From NCBI RefSeq assembly GCF_000526215.1, contig NZ_JAFQ01000004.1, forward strand, positions 3,410,001 to 3,474,000: 64,000 nt of DNA. The letters run 5' to 3'. The translations under genes and the position numbers were made by a program. The notes below the pieces were generated by a model. That model saw nothing but the letters and a program-made list of their open reading frames with translations, was not told the DNA's origin and did not search any database. The first letter of the stretch is position 1. Each line of letters opens with the position of its first letter. This stretch comes from Nocardia sp. BMG51109. Its GTDB lineage: Bacteria; Actinomycetota; Actinomycetes; Mycobacteriales; Mycobacteriaceae. Of this stretch, positions 42,438-50,280 are shown piece by piece.

Positions 42438-43595
42438 ATGGCGGGCAATCCCGACTTCGATCTGTTCAGACTCGACGACATCCACAACGAGTTGCGCGAG
42501 GCCATCCGCGGCCTGGCCGAGAAGGAGATCGCCCCGCACGCCAAGGAGGTCGACGAGCGGGCCCGCTTCCCGCAGGAGGCCCTGGACGCCCTGAACGCCG
42601 CCGGTTTCAACGCCGTGCACGTCCCCGAGGCCTACGGCGGGCAGGGCGCCGATTCGGTGGCCACCTGCATCGTGATCGAGGAGGTCGCCCGGGTGTGCGG
42701 CTCCTCGTCGCTGATCCCGGCGGTGAACAAGCTCGGCACCATGGGCCTGATCCTGAAGGGCTCCGAGGAGCTCAAGCAGCAGGTACTGCCCGATATCGCG
42801 GGCGGCAGGATGGCCTCCTACTGCCTGTCCGAGCGCGAGGCCGGATCGGATGCCGCCGGCATGCGGACGCGGGCCCGTCGCGACGGCGACGACTGGGTGA
42901 TCAACGGCACCAAGTGCTGGATCACCAACGGCGGCAAGTCGACCTGGTACACCGTGATGGCCGTGACCGATCCGGACAAGGGCGCCAACGGCATCTCGGC
43001 GTTCATGGTGCACAAGGACGATCCGGGCTTCGTCGTCGGCCCGCTGGAGCACAAGCTGGGCATCAAGGGCTCGCCCACCGCCGAGCTGTACTTCGAGAAC
43101 TGCCGCGTCCCGGGCGATCGCCTGATCGGCGCGGAGGGTGCCGGCTTCAAGACCGCGCTGGAGACGCTCGACCACACCCGCCCGACCATCGGCGCGCAGG
43201 CCGTGGGCATCGCGCAGGGCGCGCTGGACGCCGCCATCGCCTACACCAAGGAGCGCAAGCAGTTCGGCACGGCGATCTCGGATTTCCAGAGCACTCAGTT
43301 CATGCTCGCCGACATGGCCATGAAGGTGGAGGCCGCCCGGCTGATGGTCTACACCTCGGCCGCCCGCGCCGAACGCGGCGAGAAGAATCTCGGGTTCATC
43401 TCCGCGGCGTCGAAGTGTTTCGCCTCCGATGTGGCAATGGAAGTCACTACCGATGCTGTGCAGTTGTTCGGCGGTGCCGGCTACACCACCGACTTCCCCG
43501 TCGAGCGAATGATGCGCGACGCCAAGATCACCCAGATCTACGAGGGCACGAACCAGATTCAGCGAGTGGTGATGTCGCGCGCAATCCTCCGGTGA
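42438..43595 (+). CDS. fadE25: Acyl-CoA dehydrogenase FadE25
   Basis: 385 residues. ATG 42438 is preceded by CCAGGAG (42424-42430). Acyl-CoA dehydrogenase motifs: VPEAYGGQGADSVATCIVIE, YCLSEREAGSDAAGMRTRAR (FAD/substrate), KCWITNGGKSTWYTVMA, ERKQFGTAISDFQSTQFMLA, QLFGGAGYTTDFPVERMMRD and the terminal KITQIYEGTNQIQRVVMSR, with the catalytic Glu in YEGTNQ. It makes the first alpha,beta-oxidation of an acyl-CoA, passing electrons to ETF. The close match to FadE25 and the position beside purE are as in M. tuberculosis. Twin palindromes in its promoter suggest TetR control. Confidence 0.93.
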   Translation: MAGNPDFDLFRLDDIHNELREAIRGLAEKEIAPHAKEVDERARFPQEALDALNAAGFNAVHVPEAYGGQGADSVATCIVIEEVARVCGSSSLIPAVNKLGTMGLILKGSEELKQQVLPDIAGGRMASYCLSEREAGSDAAGMRTRARRDGDDWVINGTKCWITNGGKSTWYTVMAVTDPDKGANGISAFMVHKDDPGFVVGPLEHKLGIKGSPTAELYFENCRVPGDRLIGAEGAGFKTALETLDHTRPTIGAQAVGIAQGALDAAIAYTKERKQFGTAISDFQSTQFMLADMAMKVEAARLMVYTSAARAERGEKNLGFISAASKCFASDVAMEVTTDAVQLFGGAGYTTDFPVERMMRDAKITQIYEGTNQIQRVVMSRAILR

Positions 43596-43683
43596 ACTAA
43601 AACTGTTCTTACATCGGCAATTTCAGTCGCAATCGGGCGATTTGGGGCTGTCGAATCCGACGATTACGGCGCACTATTGATGC

Positions 43684-44022
43684 ATGGTCGGCGTCGAGAT
43701 CAACGACAGATTCGTCCGGCGCACGCTGGAGAACGGACGGATCGAAGAGGTTGCGTGGCACGATCTCACGGAGGTACGAATCATCACCACGGCGGACGGA
43801 CCGTTCGCCGACGATGTGTTCTTCGTGTTGATCGGTGCCAAGGGGAACGGGTGTGTGGTGCCGCATTCCGCGGCGGATTCCGGGTTTCTGCTGCGTCTGC
43901 AGCGACTGCCCGGTTTCGACAACGCCAAGGTTGTGGAGGCGATGGGAAGCGTGACCGACCGACAGTTTCTGGTGTGGCGGCACCGCAGCGCGACCAACCG
44001 CCGGCTGCCCGCCAGAAACTAG
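43684..44022 (+). CDS. Conserved hypothetical protein
   Basis: 112 residues, no signal peptide or transmembrane segment; predicted beta-rich N-terminal half (VEINDRFVRRTLENGRIEEV, DLTEVRIITTADGPF, DDVFFVLIG) and a C-terminal GFDNAKVVEAMGSVTDRQFL followed by a basic tail. The pattern resembles small proteins of PH-like fold, but no function is recognised. CACTAT (43672-43677) lies 6 nt before the ATG, so it may be leaderless. Confidence 0.7.
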   Translation: MVGVEINDRFVRRTLENGRIEEVAWHDLTEVRIITTADGPFADDVFFVLIGAKGNGCVVPHSAADSGFLLRLQRLPGFDNAKVVEAMGSVTDRQFLVWRHRSATNRRLPARN

Positions 44023-44035
44023 CCGGGCGCCCCGG
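44023..44035. terminator. Short hairpin between convergent genes
   Basis: CCGGG-CGC-CCCGG fills the 14-bp gap between the stop codons at 44022 and 44037. The stem is only 5 bp, so it is a weak candidate. Confidence 0.35.
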
Positions 44036-44036
44036 A

Positions 44037-44327
44037 CTACGCCACCAGGTCGGCGTATTCGCGGTGCTCGCCGATGAACTTCTCCACATACCAGCAGGTA
44101 GGTACGATCGCGAAGCCGGCCGCGCGGGAGTCCCGCAGAGCGAATTCGACCAGCTGCGCCGCCACGCCGCGGCGGCGGAATTCCGGAAACGTGAGGGTGT
44201 GCTGGAAATCCCGGATCTTCGTGTCGCCGTCGACTCGATCGGCGTAGTCGGCATAACCGGCGAGGGTGTCGTCGAGGTGGATCTCGTAGCGGGTGTCGGC
44301 GACATTGTGCTCGAGCCTGGTCGTCAT
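44037..44327 (-). CDS. YjdJ-type GNAT acetyltransferase
   Basis: 96 residues, the usual size of the small GCN5-related N-acetyltransferase group: TRYEIHLDDTLAGYADYADR, IRDFQHTLTFPEFRRRGVAA with the acetyl-CoA loop RRRGVAAQLVEFAL, and the C-terminal GFAIVPTCWYVEKFIGEHRE. Substrates of this group are not well known. It is convergent with the preceding hypothetical gene and may share a transcript with the upstream FAD-linked oxidase gene (43-bp gap). Confidence 0.85.
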   Translation of the reverse strand: MTTRLEHNVADTRYEIHLDDTLAGYADYADRVDGDTKIRDFQHTLTFPEFRRRGVAAQLVEFALRDSRAAGFAIVPTCWYVEKFIGEHREYADLVA

Positions 44328-44370
44328 GTGAGGTCAAACTCCTGGAAGGTGTCCGTTTGTTCCGGCGGGA

Positions 44371-45723
44371 CTACAGCACCGCGCCGGGGTTGAGGATGCC
44401 GTGCGGGTCGAGCGCGTCCTTGATGCGCCGGGTCAGCGCCATCACGTCCGGGCCGAGCTGATCGGGCAGCCATGCCTTCTTCAGCCGGCCCACGCCGTGC
44501 TCACCGGTGATGGTGCCGCCCAGCGCGATGGCCAGCTCCATGATCTCGCCGAACGCGCGGTGGGCCCGCGCGCTCTCGTCGGCGTCGTCGGGGTCGTGCA
44601 CGATCAGCGGGTGGGTGTTGCCGTCGCCGGCGTGCGCGATCACCGAGACCAGTACCGCACGGCGCGTGGCGATCTCGGCGATGCCGGTGACCAGCTCGCC
44701 GAGCCGCGGCAGCGGCACACCGACATCCTCGAGTAGCAGCGTCCCCTTGCGTTCGACCGCGGGAATGGCGAATCGCCGTGCGGCGGCGAAGGCCTCGCCC
44801 TCCTCGGGATCCTCGGTGCTGAATACCTCCGCGGCCCCGGCCTTCTCGCAGGCGGCGACCATGGCGGCCGCCTCCTCCGCGGCGTACCGGCCGGGCGCGT
44901 CCGACCGGGCCACCAGTAGCCCGGCGGCCGAGCGGTCCAGGCCCATCCGCAGCTCGTCCTCGACGGCGTTGATCGCCACCGAGTCCATGAATTCCAGCAT
45001 CGAGGGCCGCAGCCGGCCGGTGATGCCGAGGATCGCCTCGGTGGCGGCGGCGAGCGTGCCGAACGTCGCGACCACGGTGCTCTGCGGCGGCTGCGCGGGC
45101 AGCAGCCGCAGCGTGAGTTCGGTGATCACACCGAGGGTGCCCTCGCTGCCGACGAACAGCTTGGTGAGCGACAGGCCCGCGGAATCCTTCAGCCGCGGCC
45201 CGCCCAGGCGCATCGCGGTGCCGTCGGCCAGCACCACCTCCATGCCGAGCACGTAATCGGTGGTGACGCCGTATTTCACGCAGCACAGCCCGCCGGCGTT
45301 GGTGGCGGCGTTGCCGCCGATCGAGCAGATCTCGAACGACGACGGATCCGGCGGATACCACAGGCCGTGCTCGGCGACGGCCCGCTTGACCTCGGCGTTC
45401 AGCAGGCCCGGCTGCACCACGGCGGTGCGCGTCACCGGGTCGACGGTCAGCTCGCGCATGCGCTCGGTGGTCAGCAGCAGCGCCCCGTCCTGCGCGGTCG
45501 CGCCGCCGGACAGACCCGTGCCGGCCCCGCGCGGCACGACCGGGACGCGGTGCTCGTGCGCCCACCGCAGCGCGGTCGCGACCTGCTCGGTGGTGGTCGG
45601 GCGCAGCAGCGCCGACGGGGTCCCGGCGTCGGGATCCAGCGCCCGGTCCTGCCGGTAGCCGGCGAGGATGTCCGGGTCGGTGACCAGCACGCCGGTGGGA
45701 AGCAGGGCGGCGAGATCGTTCAC
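44371..45723 (-). CDS. FAD-linked oxidase (glycolate/D-lactate dehydrogenase-like)
   Basis: 450 residues. GTG 45723 is chosen because CGGAG lies at proper spacing; GTG 45729 is possible but only 2 nt from it. The N-terminal PCMH-type FAD domain is visible: VPVVPRGAGTGLSGGATAQD, ICSIGGNAATNAGGLCCVKY and LFVGSEGTLGVITELTLRLL; the C-terminal domain has VSVIAHAGDGNTHPLIVHDP and GTITGEHGVGRLKKAWL. Relatives oxidise D-2-hydroxy acids (glycolate, D-lactate, D-2-hydroxyglutarate). Its start region, ribosome binding site included, is duplicated in tandem, and a perfect palindrome separates it from the divergent GroES-like gene. Confidence 0.9.
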   Translation of the reverse strand: MNDLAALLPTGVLVTDPDILAGYRQDRALDPDAGTPSALLRPTTTEQVATALRWAHEHRVPVVPRGAGTGLSGGATAQDGALLLTTERMRELTVDPVTRTAVVQPGLLNAEVKRAVAEHGLWYPPDPSSFEICSIGGNAATNAGGLCCVKYGVTTDYVLGMEVVLADGTAMRLGGPRLKDSAGLSLTKLFVGSEGTLGVITELTLRLLPAQPPQSTVVATFGTLAAATEAILGITGRLRPSMLEFMDSVAINAVEDELRMGLDRSAAGLLVARSDAPGRYAAEEAAAMVAACEKAGAAEVFSTEDPEEGEAFAAARRFAIPAVERKGTLLLEDVGVPLPRLGELVTGIAEIATRRAVLVSVIAHAGDGNTHPLIVHDPDDADESARAHRAFGEIMELAIALGGTITGEHGVGRLKKAWLPDQLGPDVMALTRRIKDALDPHGILNPGAVL

Positions 45724-45724
45724 A

Positions 45725-45770
45725 TCCACATCTCCGAAACTACGTTGTCCACATCTCCGAAACTACGTTG
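45725..45770. repeat. 23-bp perfect tandem duplication at the FAD-oxidase start
   Basis: TCCACATCTCCGAAACTACG followed by TTG occurs twice (45725-45747 and 45748-45770). On the minus strand each copy contains CGGAGATGTGGA, so both carry the ribosome binding site. Confidence 0.9.
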
Positions 45771-45776
45771 TCGCAC

Positions 45777-45794
45777 CCGGACCGTGTGGTCCGG
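45777..45794. promoter_or_regulatory. Perfect palindrome between divergent genes
   Basis: CCGGACC-GTGT-GGTCCGG, 7-bp arms with a 4-bp spacer, lies between the FAD oxidase and the GroES-like gene. It could be a shared operator (GntR-type sites have this form) or a hairpin. Confidence 0.5.
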
Positions 45795-45856
45795 CATTCG
45801 GCCGATGCGCGGGGTCCGGCCATACGGCAAGGTGGCTCCTTCAGTAAAATCGCGCG

Positions 45857-46177
45857 GTGCCCGATGCGAAGCTAGAAATCCAGATGCTGCACGACCGGGT
45901 CATCGTGCGCGTATCGCAGGAGACCGGTGAGCGGCGCAGCAGCGGAGGCATCCTGATTCCGGCCACGGCGCAGGTGGCCAAGCGACTCACCTGGGGTGAG
46001 GTATGCGGCGTCGGTTCGCATGTGCGCAGCGTCGGGGTGGGCGACCGGGTGCTGTTCAGCGCCGAGGACCAGTTCGAGGTCGAGGTGCAGGGCGAGGCGT
46101 ACCTGGTGCTGCGCGAACGTGACCTGCACGCGGTGGCCAGCGAGCGCCCCGAACACGGCACCGGCCTGTACCTGTAG
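45857..46177 (+). CDS. GroES-fold (Cpn10-like) protein
   Basis: 106 residues matching the chaperonin-10 fold: IQMLHDRVIVRVSQETGERR, SSGGILIPATAQVAKRLTWG (mobile-loop position), VCGVGSHVRSVGVGDRVLFS and EAYLVLRERDLHAV. It is more divergent than housekeeping GroES and stands alone without groEL, so it is likely a GroES-like protein of other function. TAAAAT (45845-45850) lies 6 nt before GTG 45857: leaderless. It is divergent from the FAD oxidase gene. Confidence 0.8.
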   Translation: MPDAKLEIQMLHDRVIVRVSQETGERRSSGGILIPATAQVAKRLTWGEVCGVGSHVRSVGVGDRVLFSAEDQFEVEVQGEAYLVLRERDLHAVASERPEHGTGLYL

Positions 46178-46199
46178 CGCCCGACACGACTCTCGGGCG
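46178..46199 (+). terminator. Terminator hairpin after the GroES-like gene
   Basis: CGCCCGA (46178-46184) pairs perfectly with TCGGGCG (46193-46199), immediately after the TAG stop. Confidence 0.6.
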
Positions 46200-46291
46200 G
46201 GTTCGCCGTAACCGCGTGGGGACCAACGGGTTCCGGCCGGGGCATGCGGTCTCGGCGCTCCCGGCGGGCCTCCCCGCACCGGTGCAGGGGT

Positions 46292-46321
46292 CCGTGCCCC
46301 ACGCGGCGGTGTAGGGCACGG
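46292..46321 (-). terminator. Terminator hairpin after the MFS gene
   Basis: CCGTGCCC (46292-46299) pairs with GGGCACGG (46314-46321), loop of 14 nt, 28 bp after the minus-strand stop at 46350. Confidence 0.55.
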
Positions 46322-46349
46322 GATCGTGTTCGGTCGCGCGAGATGTGCC

Positions 46350-47822
46350 CTACCGGGTGGCTCCGGAGCGGGGCAGGGTGAGGGCCGCGGCGAGCACCAC
46401 GACCAGTACCACGAACCCGGCCGCGGCGGCGGCCCGCATGGCGGTGATGTAATCGCCGGTGCCGCTTGCCGGTCCGAGCGCCGAGAAGAAGAGGCTGCCC
46501 AGCACCGCGACGCCGATGGCGTTGCCGAACTGCTGCGCGGTGGTGAGTACCCCGGCCGCCATGCCCGCGTGCCGCGGCGGGATGCCGGACGACAGCACCG
46601 CCCCGATGACCGAGGGGATGCTCAGGCCGTTGCCGATGCCGACGATCATCATCCCGGGGATCAGGGCCGGCGGACTCAGGTCGGGCCCGGACCAGGTCAG
46701 CACCGCGAAGGTGAGCGCGAGACCGGCAAGGCTGGTCGTCGCGCCGACCACCATCACGCGGTTCCCGATCCGGTCGGCGATCGGGCGGGCCAGCAACAGC
46801 GAGCTGCCCGCGAAGCACAGGCCCAGCGGTGCGAACGCCAAACCCGCACGCAGCGGCGACAATGCGAGGCCGTTCTGGAGCAGGAGCGTCAGGCACAGCA
46901 TGAAACCGGCGTAGAAGGTGAGATAACCGCCGGCGATCAGCAGACCCGAGCGGAACACCCGTTCGCGCACCATATCCAGGTCGAGCACCGGCTCGCCGCC
47001 GCGGCGGCCGAGCAGCCTCTCGTAGCGCAGCGTGAGCGCCAGGACCGCCACCGCCGCCGCCATCGAGAGCCAGGTCCACAGCGGCCAGCCTTCGGGGCGG
47101 CCCAGCGTGATCGGCACCAGGATCAGGGCCAGCGCGGCCGAAATGCCCAGGGCGCCCACCGGATCGAGCTTCGGGCGGTGCGAGGACTCGTGCCGGGGCA
47201 GCCAGCGCACGGCCAGTGCGGCCGCGATGACTCCGATCGGCACGTTGATGTAGAAGATGGTGCGCCAGCCCCAGCCGAACAGGTCGGCGTCCAGCAGCAC
47301 GCCGCCCAGCACCTGACCGGCGATCGAGCCGATGCCGATGGTGGCGCCGTAGGCGGCCATCGCCCGGGGCCGTTCGGACGCCGGGAACATGGTGTTGATC
47401 AGCGCCAGCAGCTGCGGCACCATCAGTGCCGCCGTCGCGCCCTGCAGGATGCGGAACACCACCAGCGCCCAGGCGTTGGGCGCCAGTCCGCACAGCAGCG
47501 AGGCAGCGGCGAAGGCGAGCATGCCGATCGCGAACAACCGGCGGTGGCCGTACAGGTCGCCGAGCCGGCCGCCGGTGATCAGGCCGGAGGCGAAGGCGAA
47601 GCCGTAACCGCCGACGATCAGTTCCAGCGCCGCCTCGCCGGCATGCAGATCGGTCTGCAGCGAGGACGCCGCCACATTGACCACGAACCAGTCGAACATC
47701 GCCATGAAGATGGCGCTCAGCACCACCGGAAACGCCCGCCGGCGGGCGGGGTACGGCGCGGGTTCTTCGGATCGGACGGTTTCGACAGTGTCTGGAGCGG
47801 AACGGGTTTCGAGCATGGACAC
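46350..47822 (-). CDS. MFS multidrug efflux transporter (DHA2/EmrB-type)
   Basis: 490 residues from GTG 47822, preceded by GGGAG. About 14 hydrophobic segments. Signatures: MAMFDWFVVNVAASSLQTDL (helix 1; DHA2 motif D1 with Asp replaced in context), GGRLGDLYGHRRLFAIGM (motif A), RILQGATAALMVPQLLALIN (motif B) and GATIGIGSIAGQVLGGVLLD (motif C of drug:H+ antiporters). It should export drugs or toxic metabolites by proton antiport. The divergent TetR gene and two operators in the shared promoter region point to drug-induced expression. Confidence 0.9.
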   Translation of the reverse strand: MSMLETRSAPDTVETVRSEEPAPYPARRRAFPVVLSAIFMAMFDWFVVNVAASSLQTDLHAGEAALELIVGGYGFAFASGLITGGRLGDLYGHRRLFAIGMLAFAAASLLCGLAPNAWALVVFRILQGATAALMVPQLLALINTMFPASERPRAMAAYGATIGIGSIAGQVLGGVLLDADLFGWGWRTIFYINVPIGVIAAALAVRWLPRHESSHRPKLDPVGALGISAALALILVPITLGRPEGWPLWTWLSMAAAVAVLALTLRYERLLGRRGGEPVLDLDMVRERVFRSGLLIAGGYLTFYAGFMLCLTLLLQNGLALSPLRAGLAFAPLGLCFAGSSLLLARPIADRIGNRVMVVGATTSLAGLALTFAVLTWSGPDLSPPALIPGMMIVGIGNGLSIPSVIGAVLSSGIPPRHAGMAAGVLTTAQQFGNAIGVAVLGSLFFSALGPASGTGDYITAMRAAAAAGFVVLVVVLAAALTLPRSGATR

Positions 47823-47906
47823 GTCGTTCTCCCGGAGTCTGGAGCAGGTGGGCGGCGCGCCGCTGCGCCGTGCGGGAGTGCGGTCGCGCGCCGCACGAGA
47901 ATGTGT

Positions 47907-47922
47907 AACTAACCGGTTGGTT
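47907..47922. promoter_or_regulatory. TetR-type operator 1 in the MFS/TetR promoter region
   Basis: AACTAACCGGTTGGTT, 16-bp palindrome with one mismatch, closer to the MFS gene. Confidence 0.65.
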
Positions 47923-47953
47923 GAGACTATTCCAGCCGGTTCGGATGCTTGTC

Positions 47954-47969
47954 AACCAATTAGTTGGTT
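47954..47969. promoter_or_regulatory. TetR-type operator 2 overlapping the TetR promoter
   Basis: AACCAATTAGTTGGTT has perfect 6-bp arms (AACCAA/TTGGTT) and abuts TACCAT (47969-47974), the probable -10 of the TetR gene, so binding would autorepress. Confidence 0.7.
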
Positions 47970-47980
47970 ACCATCGGGGC

Positions 47981-48577
47981 ATGACTCCCCGAGACCCCGA
48001 GGCGACGAAGGCCCGCATCTTCGACGCGGCCACCAGGGAGTTCGCCGCGTACGGGATCGCCGGTGCCCGGGTGGACCGCATCGCCCGCGCCGCGCAGGCC
48101 AACAAGCAGCTGATCTACGCGTACTTCGGGGATAAGCAGCAGCTGTTCGAGCAGGTGCTCGAGCGGGCGATGGTCGATGTGGCCGCGTCGGTCACCACCG
48201 ATATCAGCGATCTCGACAAGTGGATCGACGAACATCTCGACTACCACCTCGACCATCCGGAGTTTCTCCGGCTGCTGCTGTGGGAGGCGCTGGAGGTGGG
48301 CGCGGACGGGGTGATCGCCGGCGAATCCCGGACGGCGAAGTACACGGAGAAGAAGGACAAGGTGGTGGACGCGCAGCAGCGCGGGGTGGTCCGCGACGAC
48401 CTGCCGCCGGGCGAGGTGCTGATGCTGCTGATGGGCCTGATCAACTACTCGCAGGCGGTCCCGCAGATCCGGCGGCTGCTCGTCGGCGAGGCCGACGTCG
48501 AGGATCGGCGCCGAGTCGCCAAGGAGGCGGCACACCGGGTCGTCGCGCCGAAACCCGTCCCGGCCGAAGGGGATTGA
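47981..48577 (+). CDS. TetR-family repressor divergent from the MFS pump
   Basis: 198 residues: helix-turn-helix KARIFDAATREFAAYGIAGA ... IARAAQANKQLIYAYFGDKQ and a C-terminal domain of TetR_C type (YHLDHPEFLRLLLWEALEVG). TACCAT (47969-47974) lies 6 nt before the ATG with no ribosome binding site: leaderless. Two 16-bp palindromes with AACCNNTT-type half sites in the shared 158-bp region fit repression of both genes. Confidence 0.88.
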   Translation: MTPRDPEATKARIFDAATREFAAYGIAGARVDRIARAAQANKQLIYAYFGDKQQLFEQVLERAMVDVAASVTTDISDLDKWIDEHLDYHLDHPEFLRLLLWEALEVGADGVIAGESRTAKYTEKKDKVVDAQQRGVVRDDLPPGEVLMLLMGLINYSQAVPQIRRLLVGEADVEDRRRVAKEAAHRVVAPKPVPAEGD

Positions 48578-48801
48578 CCGCTGCCGACACCGTCGATGCG
48601 AACCGGCAGGTCCGGGAGCCGGCGTGCGTTACCGTTGAGCGGGCCTGCGGCGTATGCCCCTGACGGTCGGTCCGAGAGCGTGCCCTGTCACCTGCCTACC
48701 GGGTTCGGTTCGATGCGAAATGTCCTGCGGCCCGCTGTGGTCCCGGTTCCAGCGGCTACGGACGCGGCTCGGCGGCAACCGGGAGGGGCTGTGCGAGAAC
48801 G

Positions 48802-49455
48802 CTATCGGGGATCGCCGACCAGCACGTCCACCCGATCCCCCTCGACTACCACCGCATCGTCGTCGGTGAGCGCCCAATGCGGCACCCCCTCCGCGCGGAA
48901 GCGGGCGGCGAGGCGATCGCCGGCGCCGGACGGGTCGGTGTACGGCGAATTCACGTGCGGGACGATGGGGCGATCCACCAAACCCAGCCCGTCCCACCGG
49001 GGCCCGACGCCGCAGGCGGGCCGGACCTCGGCCGGGTCGTCGGCCTCCTCGAGGCCGTGCAGGTCCGGCGCGAGCAGGCAGGCGCCGGCGCTGTACCCGG
49101 CGTAGACCAGTGCGTCCTCGGCCAGTAGCCGGCGAATCACGAGATCCGCCGTGCTGCGGGCGAATTGCGCGCGCAGCACGTAGGTGTTGCCGCCGCGCAC
49201 CCACAGCAGCGGATAGTCCCGCAGGGTCTTCTCCAACGCCGCCGTGCGCCCGATGTATTCGCGAAGATCGAGCACGTCGGGCCGGAACCCCAACCGGCGC
49301 AGGGGACTCAGATCGCTGGTCACCGCTCCCTGCCACATCGCGGGCCAGGCGTCACAGGCGTTCGGGATCACCGCCACCCGGCCCGGTTCGCCGATCAGCG
49401 CGGTGAGCCGGTCGTAGTGCGCACCGAAGCGGTAGCTGGACAGGAACAGCCGCAT
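48802..49455 (-). CDS. Peptidase E / Type 1 glutamine amidotransferase-like (S51)
   Basis: 217 residues. S51 dipeptidase E signatures: MRLFLSSYRFG at the N terminus, VAVIPNACDA, LWVRGGNTYVLRAQFARS, the nucleophile elbow YAGYSAGACLLAPDL (catalytic Ser) and IVPHVNSPYTDP (catalytic His). It would cleave dipeptides with N-terminal Asp or act on similar amides. It starts 6 bp after the DinB-type gene's stop, so it is third in a HIT-DinB-PepE operon. Confidence 0.85.
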   Translation of the reverse strand: MRLFLSSYRFGAHYDRLTALIGEPGRVAVIPNACDAWPAMWQGAVTSDLSPLRRLGFRPDVLDLREYIGRTAALEKTLRDYPLLWVRGGNTYVLRAQFARSTADLVIRRLLAEDALVYAGYSAGACLLAPDLHGLEEADDPAEVRPACGVGPRWDGLGLVDRPIVPHVNSPYTDPSGAGDRLAARFRAEGVPHWALTDDDAVVVEGDRVDVLVGDPR

Positions 49456-49461
49456 CGGGAT

Positions 49462-50280
49462 TCAGAGGGTGAAGGCGAGGTTGCGGATCACCCGGCCGCC
49501 CAGCTCGGTATCGCCCGTGACGGTGAACTCCCCGAGGTGCGCGTCCGCGGTGGTCCGGCCGCCGCGCAGCCGGGCGAACAACCCGGACGGCAGGTCGAGC
49601 GCCGCCGTGGCGGGCCCGTCCAGGGCGTCGACGAGTTCGGCGCGGCCGTTCACGGCGATATGCAGCTGCCGGGGCACGGCGCCGGTGAGCGTGAGGGTGA
49701 TCCGCGAACCGTCCGGCGCCTGGGCCTGTTTGACCACGGCGCGACCGATGGTGGGGACCATCTCGGCGAAGGCGATATCCGCCCGCGGGCCGCCCTCGTC
49801 CACCGTGAGCCCCAGGGCGTCGGCGATATCGAGTTCGTGCATCCAGCAGTCGAACAGCCTGACCTGCATGAATCGGGCGTAAGGCACGGTGCCGACCGGG
49901 GATTCGCTCGGTGACTGCCAGGCCTCGTCGCTCATCGCGGTCAGCGCGGCCCGGCGGCGATCGGCCGTCGCGCGGAAGCGTTCCAGCAGTTCGGCGCCCG
50001 TCAGCGGGCGCAACGAGCGGATCCACTTCTCGTTGAGCGCGCCGATTCCGTTGTGTATGTGGGCGAGTTCCCGCAGATCGGTGTCGGCCTCCGGCGTCGG
50101 CTCGCCCAGCAGCATGCTCTCGGTGCCGACGACGTGGGCGAGGACGTCGAACACCGTCCAGCCGGGCAGCGGCGACGGTAACCGCCAGCGGTCCTCGGGC
50201 AGTCCGTCGGTCAGGCGGGCCAGCGCGTCCCACTGGTCGGACAGGGCCTCGGTGAGTTCGGTGCGGTTCGGCGAATTCAT
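49462..50280 (-). CDS. Maleylpyruvate-isomerase / DinB-type mycothiol-dependent protein
   Basis: 272 residues with the MDMPI N-terminal four-helix domain: LSDQWDALARLTDGLPEDRW, PSPLPGWTVFDVLAHVVGTE (His metal ligand), LFDCWMHELDIADALGL (HExxD-like) and a C-terminal SCP-like domain (RITLTLTGAVPRQLHIAVNG). Members in mycothiol-producing actinobacteria use mycothiol as cofactor or are S-transferases. The ATG overlaps the TGA of the HIT gene (ATGA). The substrate is unknown. Confidence 0.82.
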   Translation of the reverse strand: MNSPNRTELTEALSDQWDALARLTDGLPEDRWRLPSPLPGWTVFDVLAHVVGTESMLLGEPTPEADTDLRELAHIHNGIGALNEKWIRSLRPLTGAELLERFRATADRRRAALTAMSDEAWQSPSESPVGTVPYARFMQVRLFDCWMHELDIADALGLTVDEGGPRADIAFAEMVPTIGRAVVKQAQAPDGSRITLTLTGAVPRQLHIAVNGRAELVDALDGPATAALDLPSGLFARLRGGRTTADAHLGEFTVTGDTELGGRVIRNLAFTL

